Shown here: positions 1-9,845 of the stretch, one piece after another
How the letters are laid out: the number at the start of each line of letters is the position of its first letter
Position numbering within the stretch: position 1 is the stretch's first letter
Assembly: GCA_019918135.1 (NCBI GenBank)
Contig: WBZZ01003940.1
Coordinates: 15,001-79,000, forward strand
DNA: 64,000 nt
Origin: Paulinella micropora
Lineage: Eukaryota; Cercozoa; Imbricatea; Euglyphida; Paulinellidae
Direction: 5' to 3'
Notes under the pieces: model-generated
What the model was told of the DNA's origin: nothing
Database searches by the model: none
What the model saw: the letters and a program-made list of their open reading frames with translations, nothing else
Program-made: the position numbers and the translations under genes

Positions 1-2022
1 GCCAAAGAGTAACCAAACTAAGTTGTCTTTAAATTGGATTTGGTGACAATCATCGACTGTTGCCGGTGGAAGGGTACGATGTGGGATAACGTCGACTGCA
101 TCGTCCGGAATGAGCAGAGCAAACGGCTTGCGAAGGGAGAACATGGCCCGCGCGACGTTCACAGGACGGTCAGCCGGCGGTATGACGATAGCCAGATCCC
201 ACGGGGCTTGAGCGTTTGTCTTTGTTAGGCTCGCGCGGATGATGTGGCATGGGAGAGATTTGAGCTTCGTCTCCAAAGCAGCATTTGTGTCTTCGGTAGT
301 AAGCCACAGGGTAGAGTCTGCTCTGGGCAGTGGCATGATTGCGAGGAGCGCTATGGTAGCTGCGGCTTCATCGACTTGGGTCGGGACAGCTGGGTTCATG
401 CGGGGAGCACGAGGCAAATCATCCTGGAGTGGTGTTTGTTTACCAGGGGAGTATTCGATTTTGGGTTCCAGTGTCTTTAGATATTTCGGAATCCATCCGA
501 CGACCAAATGATAGCGAGTTTGCCATGACCACATGAGTGGTTTGGGGTTGGCGGCGATGAGAAGTTCCCAGTGCTTAGCGTTGCGGAAGTAGCGGCACTG
601 TTGAACTCCATACATGACGCGCATAGGCTTCTTGCGTGTAGGTCGTCCAGTTGGTTTCCGTGTTCCTGAACTTATGAAAGAAGGTTAGGATGACCGGAGC
701 GCGATGGTCAGTGCCAACGTGTAGCGTGCCAGTGACGCCTCTGTGATTGACATCTGTCCGTAGGTAGACGTCACAACGGAGCACACACTTGGTTGGGGCA
801 GGGGGCGGTGTGGCCTCGGGGCTGGATTCTTTCAAGGTTGCAAAAGGGGGTACACGGCAGGCATTGTTGGCCATGCCTGGTAGCGTTAGTTCGTGATTTT
901 CCGGGCGAGACGCGGACGTCGATCCATGAGGGCCGGGTGTGTCACAAACTTGGTTCGAAAGCTGGTTAGGGACCAGGGGGGCTGGGATTGTAGGGTGAAG
1001 GTAGCCGATCCGTGTATCTGGACTGGCATCCTTCTCGATATCCTCATGTTCTCCATTTGGGTGACTGCGGATTGTCCGTATACGTTGCGCGGAGGCATAG
1101 TTCCATGTGCCTGCATTGATGGCGTTCGTAGTCCAATTGGAGAGATGTTCGCGTTCTGCCGAGTCCAGCGCGGGCGTGGGGCCGTAACCGGTTTGACGTT
1201 CGGTGTTGACCGAAGAGAAAGAACAGTGTGTTCGTAATTGCGAATGAGGTCCCAGAGCTGGTCTTGTTGAGGTCTGGTGAGGTTCGGGTTGACTGCCTCT
1301 GTAGGAAACCTAGGATCTGTTTGCGCGGGATCTTCCTTTGGGGAATCCACGTGCGGGATGGGCAATTCGTTGCAGGCCGAAAGCGCCACAGAGGTGGCCT
1401 CAATTGAGTAGAGTCTGGAGAGCGCTCCAGACTTGGTTGTCCGGTGCGGCTTTGCATATTGTTCAGAGACTGAGTCGAGTCGGTGCCAGGCCGAGCGAGC
1501 GTGTTGGGTTGGCGACGACTTTGCGGGACGACCACTGGGTGAGCCAGGCGTGTGGCATTTTGATGGGTCTCGGGGACGTCCGACCATGGGGCTGGACGTG
1601 CAGGAGGATGCAGGGGCTGGAGGTTTTGGTTCCTGCCTTTGCATCTATGGCGACGACGGTGTCGCCAGCCTTGCCTAGACTGAGGTTCGGGTGCCGCGAT
1701 TTCCACAGGAGCAGGTTTGGAGCCAAACACCTGTCGCGGATGACCCGGGTGTTTATGGTCGAGGAGTCGTCGCCTCGGAGGTACAGCTCGATGATCGGGA
1801 GAGGCAGGCTGACTTCGTGATGGGGCCATGCCACGTGACGGGCATTCGGCGGGGCCTCCACATAGGCACCATACAGGGTGGGGGCCTTTGCAGTGGTGAA
1901 CTGAGTAGGCAAAGATGCCTGTTGGAAGGTCGTAAAAGAGTTCCTGGTTACCAAGGTGAGGCATGGGTGACTCTGAACAGTATGCAAAGCTCATACTATC
2001 TCGTCCCAGAGGTGCAAGGAGG

Positions 2023-3135
2023 TCAGCAAAAATCTTCCATACGTCGTTTCTCCTTGAGGGGGAGGACACCGTTGATAGCAGCTGAACTGTTGAATCTGGC
2101 AGCGTCCATGGAGAAAGGGATGATCTTACCACAGTTGGCGAAGTAGTTAAGTTCATCAACGATCGCTTGGCCTAGACGGTAGCCAAGTACTGGATTTATC
2201 GCTGACACGTTAAAGGGACGTGGTCGGGATGGTGGTGATGTACGGTTTCTGGAATCGCACGTTGGGCCATTGCATTCACACCAGTGGGCATGTTGTCCAT
2301 GTCGAGTCGACGCTTGGAAAACAAAGACTCCGTCTGGAAAGTTGTGCTCACGGGCGCCATTTTCGAAATCAGGTTGTGGCTGTGGGATATCATTGCCTGT
2401 TCGCTGACCTTCGTTTACTAAAAGGCTCACCTTCTTCCAGATTCCGATTTTGGCTTTAGGGTAAGTGTTACCATGGCTCGTTGCCGTGGCGGCGTTGCTG
2501 TTGCCGTGAGCATACGATGTGATAAAACCTTGGTGGTGCCAAAGGTTGATCCTTTGTAGAAGGGCAAAACGGATGTCTGTACGAAGGGTCGGATTTACAT
2601 CACGAAGGAGGAAAATGCCTGGAAAAATCGAAAAGGGGTAAGATCGGATTCCGTGCGGTTCGATTTCATCGTCCTTGTTCGGAGGTTGTTGTGACCGTAG
2701 TGTCATCGAGTGAGGAGGAGAGGCTGCAGCTGTCGAAGTCGTCGCCGGCTTCGATGACGAGCTGCCAGACGATGAACTGCTCGATAATGATGATGAGGGG
2801 CCTTGTCCACCTCCTTTCGACTCGTCGTTGTCTTCGTGCTTCTTGATTTCACTCGGTTTGCAGCCAGATGAGGGCTGTAGTTGAATAGGGTGCGCACGAG
2901 TTGTTTGTGGCAACGGTGCGGCCGGTGGGTCGGAGCCAGTGGCCGCTGGGAAATGAGCCGGGGCCGGTGGTGGCCGGGCTGAAACCACTGGAGGCTGATT
3001 TTGGGTCAGCGGTGGCTGAGCTGGGGCCGATGGTAGCGAAGCTGGGGCCTGTGGAGGCGGAGCTGGGGCCTGTGGAGGCGGAGCTGGGGCCTGTGGAGGC
3101 GGAGCTGGGGCCTGTGGAGGCGGAGCTGAAACCAT
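2023..3135 (-). CDS. 370-residue open frame, Pro-repeat then globular-like segment
   Basis: Residues 1-60 are repeats of APAPPPQ type, followed by Ser-rich low complexity to about residue 150. The rest looks globular (GIRSYPFSIFPGIFLLRDVN, INPVLGYRLGQAIVDELNYF). The proline part comes from a 21-bp minisatellite. The composition suggests a linker between two folded parts of a longer protein that is now broken. No family recognised. Confidence 0.35.
   Translation of the reverse strand: MVSAPPPQAPAPPPQAPAPPPQAPAPPPQAPASLPSAPAQPPLTQNQPPVVSARPPPAPAHFPAATGSDPPAAPLPQTTRAHPIQLQPSSGCKPSEIKKHEDNDESKGGGQGPSSSLSSSSSSGSSSSKPATTSTAAASPPHSMTLRSQQPPNKDDEIEPHGIRSYPFSIFPGIFLLRDVNPTLRTDIRFALLQRINLWHHQGFITSYAHGNSNAATATSHGNTYPKAKIGIWKKVSLLVNEGQRTGNDIPQPQPDFENGAREHNFPDGVFVFQASTRHGQHAHWCECNGPTCDSRNRTSPPSRPRPFNVSAINPVLGYRLGQAIVDELNYFANCGKIIPFSMDAARFNSSAAINGVLPLKEKRRMEDFC
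3040..3128. repeat. 21-bp minisatellite coding for Pro repeats
   Basis: About four near-perfect head-to-tail copies of a 21-bp unit (GAGCTGGGGCCTGTGGAGGC plus G on the plus strand). On the minus strand it encodes the APAPPPQ repeats. Unit length divisible by three keeps the frame open, as expected for repeat expansion inside a gene. Confidence 0.85.
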
Positions 3136-3785
3136 CGTCGATGAAGATGAGGTCGATCTAGATCACGAGCTCGATGAGGAGCTGGGTGCGGAGCTGGAAC
3201 TCGATGAAGAACCAGAATTGCTGTCGGATTTCGCCGGAGAGTCATCGATCTGGGTTGGGTGTGACCATGAGCTGCGTAGCAGTTCGCGTGGCAGGTGTGG
3301 CTGGACATCAAAACCTGGGTGGATGAGGTCTCTGTGGGGGTAGCCGATATGATAGTTGTCTCTGGTTTCTTCAGGGGAAAGTGTCGTACAGTTTCCTCCT
3401 GGTACGTTGGTCAACAGAACTTCGTACTCAAGATCCTGGACGCTCATCTTTAACTCCGTGTAGAACATGCTGAGGACCATTCCCATGCCTTGAGATTGGT
3501 CCATCGTCCGAACTGGGTATGGTCGTCTCCCGAGTAAGCGGTGCAAGAGTGGTTCGCATTCGTCGTCCACTCATGAAAGTGTCGATGTTCGTTTGTTGTC
3601 TGGTATCTGCGAATAACAGGGGCTCCGTAGGGGTAGCCACGGAGGCGTTTATCGCGAGAATACGGATTGATTATGTCAGTTGAGCAGGGGACAGTACCGC
3701 AGGGGTGTTGGACCACGTGGATCTCCTGGCTGAACCGACGTCCGGTTTCGCTGCCAACGACCATGAAGAAGTCCTGTGCAAGGTG

Positions 3786-4283
3786 CTACGGGACATGGTC
3801 GTAACGTACCCAATGGAATGTGCATGCAAAGGAGTCTATGACGTCTCTGGTGCGGGATGCTGCGTTCCAGTTGGGAGCCTTGTTTAGATATTCGCGAAGT
3901 TCGGAGTCGTCCAGTTCGGAGGTTCCCACTTCCCTTTCGATGGTGTTTGCCTGTCCCATATAATTGCCACCCATAAAAAACTGTAGCAAAAATGGTGCAT
4001 CCTTTTCGTCTGTGTAGTAGGCGGTGATGCTACAATAGTCAAAAAAGCTGCGCGGTAGGTCCACGATACATTCGTAGGATCGTTCTCGGACCATGCGTTT
4101 TTCCGACCATTCACTGCCTTCGTCGTAGTAATGGTCCATAGGGAGGATCTTGAACCAAATCGGGTCCTTACACGGAAGGCGGTGAAAGTAGTGTTGTAGG
4201 ACGAAACAGCGTTCGCGCGTCGGAAGTCGGAAAACGCGACGTATGTATGTTCCTCCTCCATCCACTTGTGGGGAGAAAGACAT
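3786..4283 (-). CDS. 165-residue open frame at the start of the degraded region
   Basis: Opens with MSFSPQVDGGGTYIRR. It is rich in aromatic and charged residues (FHRLPCKDPIWFKILPMDHY; SYECIVDLPRSFFDYCSITA), a composition typical of real protein rather than chance translation. No signal peptide, transmembrane helix or known motif was recognised. It is the first and best preserved piece of the minus-strand region. About 280 bp of AT-rich DNA lies upstream, which suits a promoter side. Function unknown. Confidence 0.35.
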   Translation of the reverse strand: MSFSPQVDGGGTYIRRVFRLPTRERCFVLQHYFHRLPCKDPIWFKILPMDHYYDEGSEWSEKRMVRERSYECIVDLPRSFFDYCSITAYYTDEKDAPFLLQFFMGGNYMGQANTIEREVGTSELDDSELREYLNKAPNWNAASRTRDVIDSFACTFHWVRYDHVP

Positions 4284-4565
4284 GTGTTGGAACTAACCAT
4301 TCAGACAACTTGGGGGTATCAGCTTTTCCGAAATTTTCCTATGATATATAGGAACTTTTCCAAAACGAGTGGAAATGAAGAGGAATTATAAACATATTAA
4401 AATAGTATTTAAGTATGTTTTTATTAGTTGAAATACACTTTAACTTCATCTCCGGAGATGGGTGAGAACCGGTCTGACACTGTAATTTTTATAAGTTTTT
4501 ATAGTGTCGGTGACTACGAATGCATCATTAAAACAAGCTGCCACCATGTACAACTTGCTGCGTTA

Positions 4566-4838
4566 TTGCTGTTGACATTCAAGACAACAACAAAAATTAG
4601 TTTTTCATTTTTGTGTCAGATTTTCATTTTTGTGACAGTTTTTCATTTTTGTGACAAAAATTCAAATTTTCAAATTTAACGGTAACATTTCGCGAAAATT
4701 TACGATATTTTGCGGACGAATATAGCAGTTAATTTGAAAAATTCAAATTTCACCCAAAATCAAAATTCCAACCAAAACTGAAATTCCAACCAAAACAGAA
4801 AAATCAATTTTTTTTGTTGTCTTGAATGTCAACAGCAA
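4566..4838 (+). mobile_element. MITE copy 1, TA-flanked
   Basis: A 273-bp non-coding element. It starts with TTGCTGTTGACATTCAAGAC and ends with the reverse complement, and a TA dinucleotide lies directly outside both ends. TA target duplication and a short AT-rich interior are features of Tc1/mariner-type (Stowaway-like) MITEs. Inside lie three short copies of a TTTTTCATTTTTGTGACA-like unit. There is no transposase, so it needs a source in trans. Confidence 0.85.
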
Positions 4839-4912
4839 TAATTTGTTTTGTTTGATTCCTAAGTATTTTTATTAATAATATTCAGAAATATTTACTTTAC
4901 ATAGTGTAATTA

Positions 4913-5186
4913 TTGCTGTTGACATTCAAGACAACAAAAAAAATTGATTTTTCTGTTTTGGTTGGAATTTCAATTTTGGTTGGAATTTTGATTTTGGATG
5001 AAAATTTGAATTTTTCAAATTAACGGCTATATTCGTCCGCAAAATATCGTAAATTTTCGCGAAATGTTACCGTTAAATTTGAAAATTTGAATTTTTGTCA
5101 CAAAAATGAAAAACTGTCACAAAAATGAAAATCTGACACAAAAATGAAAAACTAATTTTTTGTGTTGTCTTGAATGTCAACAGCAA
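4913..5186 (-). mobile_element. MITE copy 2, inverted relative to copy 1
   Basis: The same element as at 4566-4838, in reverse orientation, 274 bp, again with TA directly outside both ends (4911-4912 and 5187-5188). It is nearly identical to copy 1. With the 74-bp spacer the pair forms a palindrome of about 620 bp. Confidence 0.85.
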
Positions 5187-5345
5187 TAGCTACAGATGGG
5201 GTGGAAAGGCTAGGGTGACACACAGGGGGGGGGGGAGGGGGGAAGCATAAGATGTCAGGTGTGGCTACCACAAATAAAACTCTCAATAAATCTATTTAAA
5301 TACATGCAAACGTAATTATAAACGCAAAATATAGAACTAATAGGC

Positions 5346-5530
5346 AGCAAGATTAGAAACTTATCTTATTCACTTACTTACTTACTTACATCCTTCCTTC
5401 CTTCCTTACTTACTTACTTACTTAGACGCTAAGTGCTGCGCGTTTCGCTTCTCGTCTTCTTCATTTCTCCTTACTTGCTTGCTTACTTACTCACTTACTC
5501 ACTTACTCACTTACTTATTTACTTAAATGC
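5346..5530. repeat. Degenerate TTAC/CTTC/CTCA tetranucleotide tracts
   Basis: Runs of TTAC, TTCC and TCAC units broken by about 60 bp of non-repetitive sequence. No coding potential seen. It lies just beyond the 3' end of the minus-strand gene that ends at 5590. Confidence 0.7.
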
Positions 5531-5589
5531 TAAGGGCTGCGTGTCTTAAGACAGCAACAAGGAAAATCAACGCCTGAGCGTCATAGACG

Positions 5590-7044
5590 CTAAGGTAAAC
5601 TCAAAAAATTTGGGGAGCTGTTTGGACTGTTGCTGGTACTAGTACCGCGTGGGGGGGTTGTGCTAGATGCAGCGCCAGCCGCCATGCGAGCGATTAAATC
5701 ATCCAATAGTATATCTCTGTTGCTCTGATTGTTGTTTTGGTTATTCATGCCGTTGTTGTTTTGGTTATTCATGCCGTTGTAGTTTTGGTTATTCATGCCG
5801 TTGTTGTTTTGGTTATTCATGCTGTTGTTGTTATGGTTGTTGTGGTTATTGTGGCTGCTCTTTTTTTTCTTCTTCTTTGGTGGTGGTTCTTCTTCTTCTT
5901 CTTCTTCTTCTTCTTCTTGTTGGTTTGATTTCTTCTGTCTCTTGTTGCTCGTCTGCTGTTTCTTACCCTTGTCCTTTTCCTTTTCTTGCTCTCTATCCTT
6001 TCTTTGCTTCTCCTCTCTCTCCCTGTCTAGCCTATCCTTCCTGTCCTGTTCTAGCAGTTTCTTAATGCTCTCAGTTTGCTTGAAGATAGCCTGGTTGACA
6101 AGGTGCTCAACGTCGGCTTCCGAAACACCGGCGGCCGGTGTGGGATGCTCCTAAAGTAGTAAAGAGAGAGAGAGATAGAGACTCAGGGAGATAGAGGTGG
6201 ATTGATTGACATTTTGCTCTACCTTGGAGGGCTTTTTCCCTTTGCCTTGGCCTACAAGAAATGGTATACCCTGTATTCGGTAGGTCCGGGCCCCTACAAA
6301 AAAATTGAAGCAAGCAAGAGAGGATGAAAGTTGAGTTTGTTACCTTTACTAATACTCTTTTTCTTGCCCTTGGATGAGCTAGTTGGTGGATCATCTGAAC
6401 AACAAAGCAGACCAAAATAGAAAGAACCAAACAAGGATGAAGTCTGTTACCTTGCTCAGCAACTTCAGCGTCCTCCTCAGCGTCCTCCTCATCTTTCACG
6501 GTGTCTGCGCACAAATACACACTCAATACAATACATCTCACACAATGTGCATGTGGTACCAAACTTCAGTTTCTTTGGCCTTCCCGAAGACCTAGGCACG
6601 GCACCGCTGCCTGCTCTCTTGCGCTAAAGGTTGGGGACAAGAGTGGGGCAAACATGATGGAAGCAAATTTATCTCTTCTTATTTGCTTCCAACAGTAGCA
6701 AAAAGCTCCTTCTTCCTCCATACGCCGAGTAGCGGCGGATGTGTCGGGTTCCCGACCCAAGGTAGGAACGCGGGCTTGACGTCCTTCTCAAAGTCGAGAG
6801 GGGACTTATCAAGCATGCAGGAATGCTTCAGGTTGAAGCCAAAGAAACCGATTAACTGATATTGGATCTCGTTGGCCACGCGATCACCGTCAGTATTGAC
6901 GTTGCGTGCAGCAAAAATAGCACGCTTGGATCCTGCAAAGGCTCAGATACAGATATCATGTGTTGCATACGAAATAAAATATTACCTCTGTTGATTTGCG
7001 CAGGGGTCTTCTTGCGCCAACCGGCGGGGAAGATGATGAAGAGA
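5590..7044 (-). CDS. Multi-exon gene, basic/charged protein with AT-hook-like motif and Asn-rich tail
   Basis: Exons on the minus strand that join in consistent phase at GT-AG sites: 7044-6986, 6932-6694, 6623-6560, 6504-6451, 6394-6344, 6293-6223 and 6150-5590 (stop). The second exon is globular-like (YQLIGFFGFNLKHSC; KPAFLPWVGNPTHPPLLGVW). The third carries SGRPKKLK, which resembles an AT hook. Acidic and Lys/Ser-rich linkers follow. The last exon has a likely coiled coil (VNQAIFKQTESIKKLLEQDR), runs of Glu and Lys, then a 24-bp minisatellite encoding MNNQNNNG-type repeats and an ordinary C-terminus (DILLDDLIARMAAGA). Introns are about 50-70 nt. A nuclear DNA-binding role is possible from composition only. 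The family was not recognised, and the 5' end is uncertain. Confidence 0.6.
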
Positions 7045-7102
7045 CTGTCATGAATAAAACAAATAACATAGGAAAAAGTTTTGTGAACACATCAAACGTT
7101 GG

Positions 7103-7260
7103 AGAAAAGTGCCCCGGGAGCACAGGGGGAAACTTCTCCCTCCGATGTCTCCACTTGCGAGTCCCCCTTGAGCTCAAACCTGTTGTACTTGAGAAGTTGG
7201 ACATCCGGCGCGAGCACCCCCTCCCGGCTCTTATTGTCGTACGTTGTGAATTTGAAAAGC
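7103..7260 (-). other. Candidate upstream exon of the 5590-7044 gene
   Basis: An open minus-strand segment with protein-like composition (REGVLAPDVQLLKYNRFELK) just upstream of the well-supported exons. A possible donor lies near 7102. The reading phase does not join cleanly to the next exon, so either the boundary is misjudged or the start of this gene is altered here. A (TAA)n-tailed SINE begins only about 50 bp further upstream. Confidence 0.4.
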
Positions 7261-7315
7261 AAGCTTATATTCAAAGAAGATGATGGTGATGATGAAGAAT
7301 TAGAAGAAGAAGAAG

Positions 7316-7360
<45 letters not shown>

Positions 7361-7361
<1 letters not shown>

Positions 7362-7629
7362 GTGCTTCTCTGTCAATGGCTGATGCATTTCTGCACATGC
7401 GCCTCCATCGTCTCACCCGTGAGGGGAGTACGAAGAATTGACGATAAGCTCTAATGACACCCCCGCAAGGGCAGTTCCAACACTTCCAGACGGGCCGGTA
7501 TGTTCAATGAAAATACTGGTCCAGAAATAGACCGGTATGTTCAATGAAAATACTGGTGGCACCGACGGGAATCGAACTGGCGACGGGGCCCAGATGGTAG
7601 AACTTGACCACTGGGCTATCACGGTGTCC

Positions 7630-7630
<1 letters not shown>
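7361..7630 (-). mobile_element. tRNA-headed SINE, family A, (TAA)n-tailed
   Basis: Read on the minus strand it starts GGACACCGTGATAGCCCAGT and has an A-box-like TAGCCCAGTGGT and a B-box-like AGTTCGATTCCC. The head ends CGGTGCCACCA, like a tRNA acceptor end with CCA. Next come two copies of a roughly 37-bp unit containing CAGTATTTTCATTGAACATA, a GC-rich body, and the 3' tail GATGGAGGCGCATGTGCAG...GAAGCAC followed by (TAT)n at 7315-7360. Confidence 0.85.
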
Positions 7631-7685
<55 letters not shown>

Positions 7686-7686
<1 letters not shown>

Positions 7687-7858
7687 GTGTATCTCCTGCC
7701 AATTGCTGAGCCAAAAGGCCATGTGCATCCAGTCCTCCATTCCATAAGGAAAGTCTCCACACCAATCGGTGGAATAAAGGAAGTGACGGCATAGAACATT
7801 ACTCTAGGAGCTTTATACCAATCAGCCCATGGAAAGGACCGATGGCCTATGTACTCCC

Positions 7859-7859
<1 letters not shown>
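7686..7859 (-). mobile_element. Family F short element, (TAT)n-tailed
   Basis: A 174-bp non-coding unit. On the minus strand it starts GGGAGTACATAGGCCATCGG and ends in a tail containing GGATGCACATGGCC...GGCAGGAGATACAC, then (TAT)n. No A/B boxes recognised. It may be a truncated LINE 3' end or a non-tRNA SINE. Confidence 0.7.
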
Positions 7860-7928
<69 letters not shown>

Positions 7929-7929
<1 letters not shown>

Positions 7930-8103
7930 GTGTATCTCCTGCCAATTGCTGAGCCAAAAGGCCATGTGCATCCAGTCCTCCATTCCATAAGGAAAGTCTC
8001 CACACCAATCGGTGGAATAAAGGAAGTGACGGCATAGAACATTACTCTAGGAGCTTTATACCAATCAGCCCATGGAAAGGACCGATGGCCTATGTACTCC
8101 CTA
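7929..8103 (-). mobile_element. Family F short element, second copy
   Basis: Practically identical to 7686-7859 and in the same orientation, separated from it by about 70 bp of (TAA)n. A third copy of the family lies at 37675-37848. Confidence 0.7.
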
Positions 8104-8133
<30 letters not shown>

Positions 8134-8134
<1 letters not shown>

Positions 8135-8182
8135 GTGCTTCTCTGTCAATGGCTGATGCAAATCTGCACATGCGCCTCCATC
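8134..8182 (-). mobile_element. 3' fragment of SINE family A
   Basis: Only the last 49 bp of the SINE (tail motif GATGGAGGCGCATGTGCAG onward), bounded by (TAA)n on both sides. This is the 5'-truncated form expected of aborted target-primed reverse transcription. Confidence 0.75.
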
Positions 8183-8614
<432 letters not shown>

Positions 8615-8617
<3 letters not shown>

Positions 8618-9516
8618 ATATCTGAGGCGTACTGATGCAGCTAATGGCATATCCTCAACGGACATAAGCCTCCAATACCCTTGTTCGAGGTCCTCCACCC
8701 CCCCGTGTCAGTCTCTCGCCTGATGATCGGGGCCACCGATGGAGCTCCTGAGGGCAAGACTGCACTAAGCCGAGGTTATTCCGCAGTCCCAGCAACCTCT
8801 TGCAAGACGTCACCGAATGTGCAAGTGCATACACCAAGCGCGGTTGCTAGAGCTGCCTCGAAACCCCACCCATAACAATCTGGTGTCTGCTGGGTCCTGG
8901 GCTATCAACCAGCATATGCGGAGTTTAAGATCTTTTACGCGCGCAACGACCCTCCTCCCCCAGCATCTACCACCAAAGGGTTATGAGTTGGCGTCACAGT
9001 TTAACGCCTTGAGGCCATTGGGCTGGAACTCTGTTTAGCAAGTGTGACTAGGTTTTTCATCGGGATTTCCCTCAAATATGTCACAGTCAACACTCCAAGG
9101 CAGATTAACTATATCTGAGGCGTACTGATGCAGCTAATGGCATATCCTCAACAGACATAAGCCTCCAATACCCTTGTTCGAGGTCCTCCACCCCCCCGTG
9201 TCAGTCTCTCGCCTGATGATCGGGGCCACCGATGGAGCTCCTGAGGGCAAGACTGCACTAAGCCAAGGTTATTCCGCAGTCCCAGCAACCTCTTGCAAGA
9301 CGTCACCGAATGTGCAAGTGCATACACCAAGCGCGGTTGCTAGAGCTGCCTCGAAACCCCACCCATAACAATCTGGTGTCTGCTGGGTCCTGGGCTATCA
9401 ACCAGCATATGCGGAGTTTAAGATCTTTTACGCGCGCAACGACCCTCCTCCCCAGCATCTACCACCAAAGGGTTATGAGTTGGCGTCACAGTTTAACGCC
9501 TTGAGGCCATTGGGCT
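8615..9516 (-). mobile_element. Family D element as a direct dimer
   Basis: On the minus strand a 5'-truncated unit (9516-9109) is followed without a microsatellite by a full unit of 494 bp (9108-8615), and the tail then runs into (TAT)n. The units are about 98 percent alike over the shared part. The unit tail includes TGGAGGCTTATGTCC and GCCATTAGCTGCATCAGTAC, related to the tails of the LINE and SINEs. No conserved open frame. It may be a tandemly repeated LINE 3' UTR or an independent short element. Related family C copies lie at 24868-25463 and 39042-39678. Confidence 0.7.
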
Positions 9517-9533
9517 GAATAATAATAATAATG

Positions 9534-9569
<36 letters not shown>

Positions 9570-9805
9570 GCGCGTGCTTCTCTGTCAATGGCTGATGCAT
9601 TTCTGCACATGCGCCTCCATCGTCTCACCCGTGAGGGGAGTACGAAGAATTGACGATAAGCTCTAATGACAACCCCGCAAAGGCAGTTCCAACACATCCA
9701 GACGGACCGGTATGTTCAATGAAAATACTGGTGGCACCGACGGGAATCGAACTGGCGACAGGGCCCAGATGGTAGAACTTGACCACTGGGCTATCACGGT
9801 GTCCA
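9570..9805 (-). mobile_element. SINE family A, single internal unit
   Basis: A complete head, one internal unit and the 3' tail, flanked by (TAA)n at 9517-9569 and 9806-9833. The right-hand array is also the 3' tail of the LINE that starts at 9834, so this SINE sits directly in or beside the LINE tail. Confidence 0.85.
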
Positions 9806-9845
9806 AATAATAATAATAATAATAATAATAATAGGCTTCCTCAGA

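Larger units (their letters stand above)
1..4283 (-). pseudogene. Degraded, unidentified minus-strand coding region
   Basis: A GC-rich stretch in which protein-like composition moves between all three minus-strand frames. The pieces include an aromatic-rich start (4283-3786), a Ser/Pro-rich middle (3570-2700), a block rich in normal hydrophobic segments (2690-2023) and weaker pieces down to about 575. No single frame stays open, and no clean intron boundaries were found at most of the frame changes, so I read it as a decayed gene with several breaks. I recognise no family, and a viral or transposon origin cannot be excluded. Multi-exon structure is the alternative. The region continues past the left edge of the window. 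Confidence 0.35.

Noticed and set aside
6252-6269. An apparent 18-nt GT-AG intron in the 5590-7044 gene
   Set aside because: The 18 bases are in frame without a stop (IPFLV reads through), so the simplest model is one exon at 6293-6223. An ultra-short intron is not needed.
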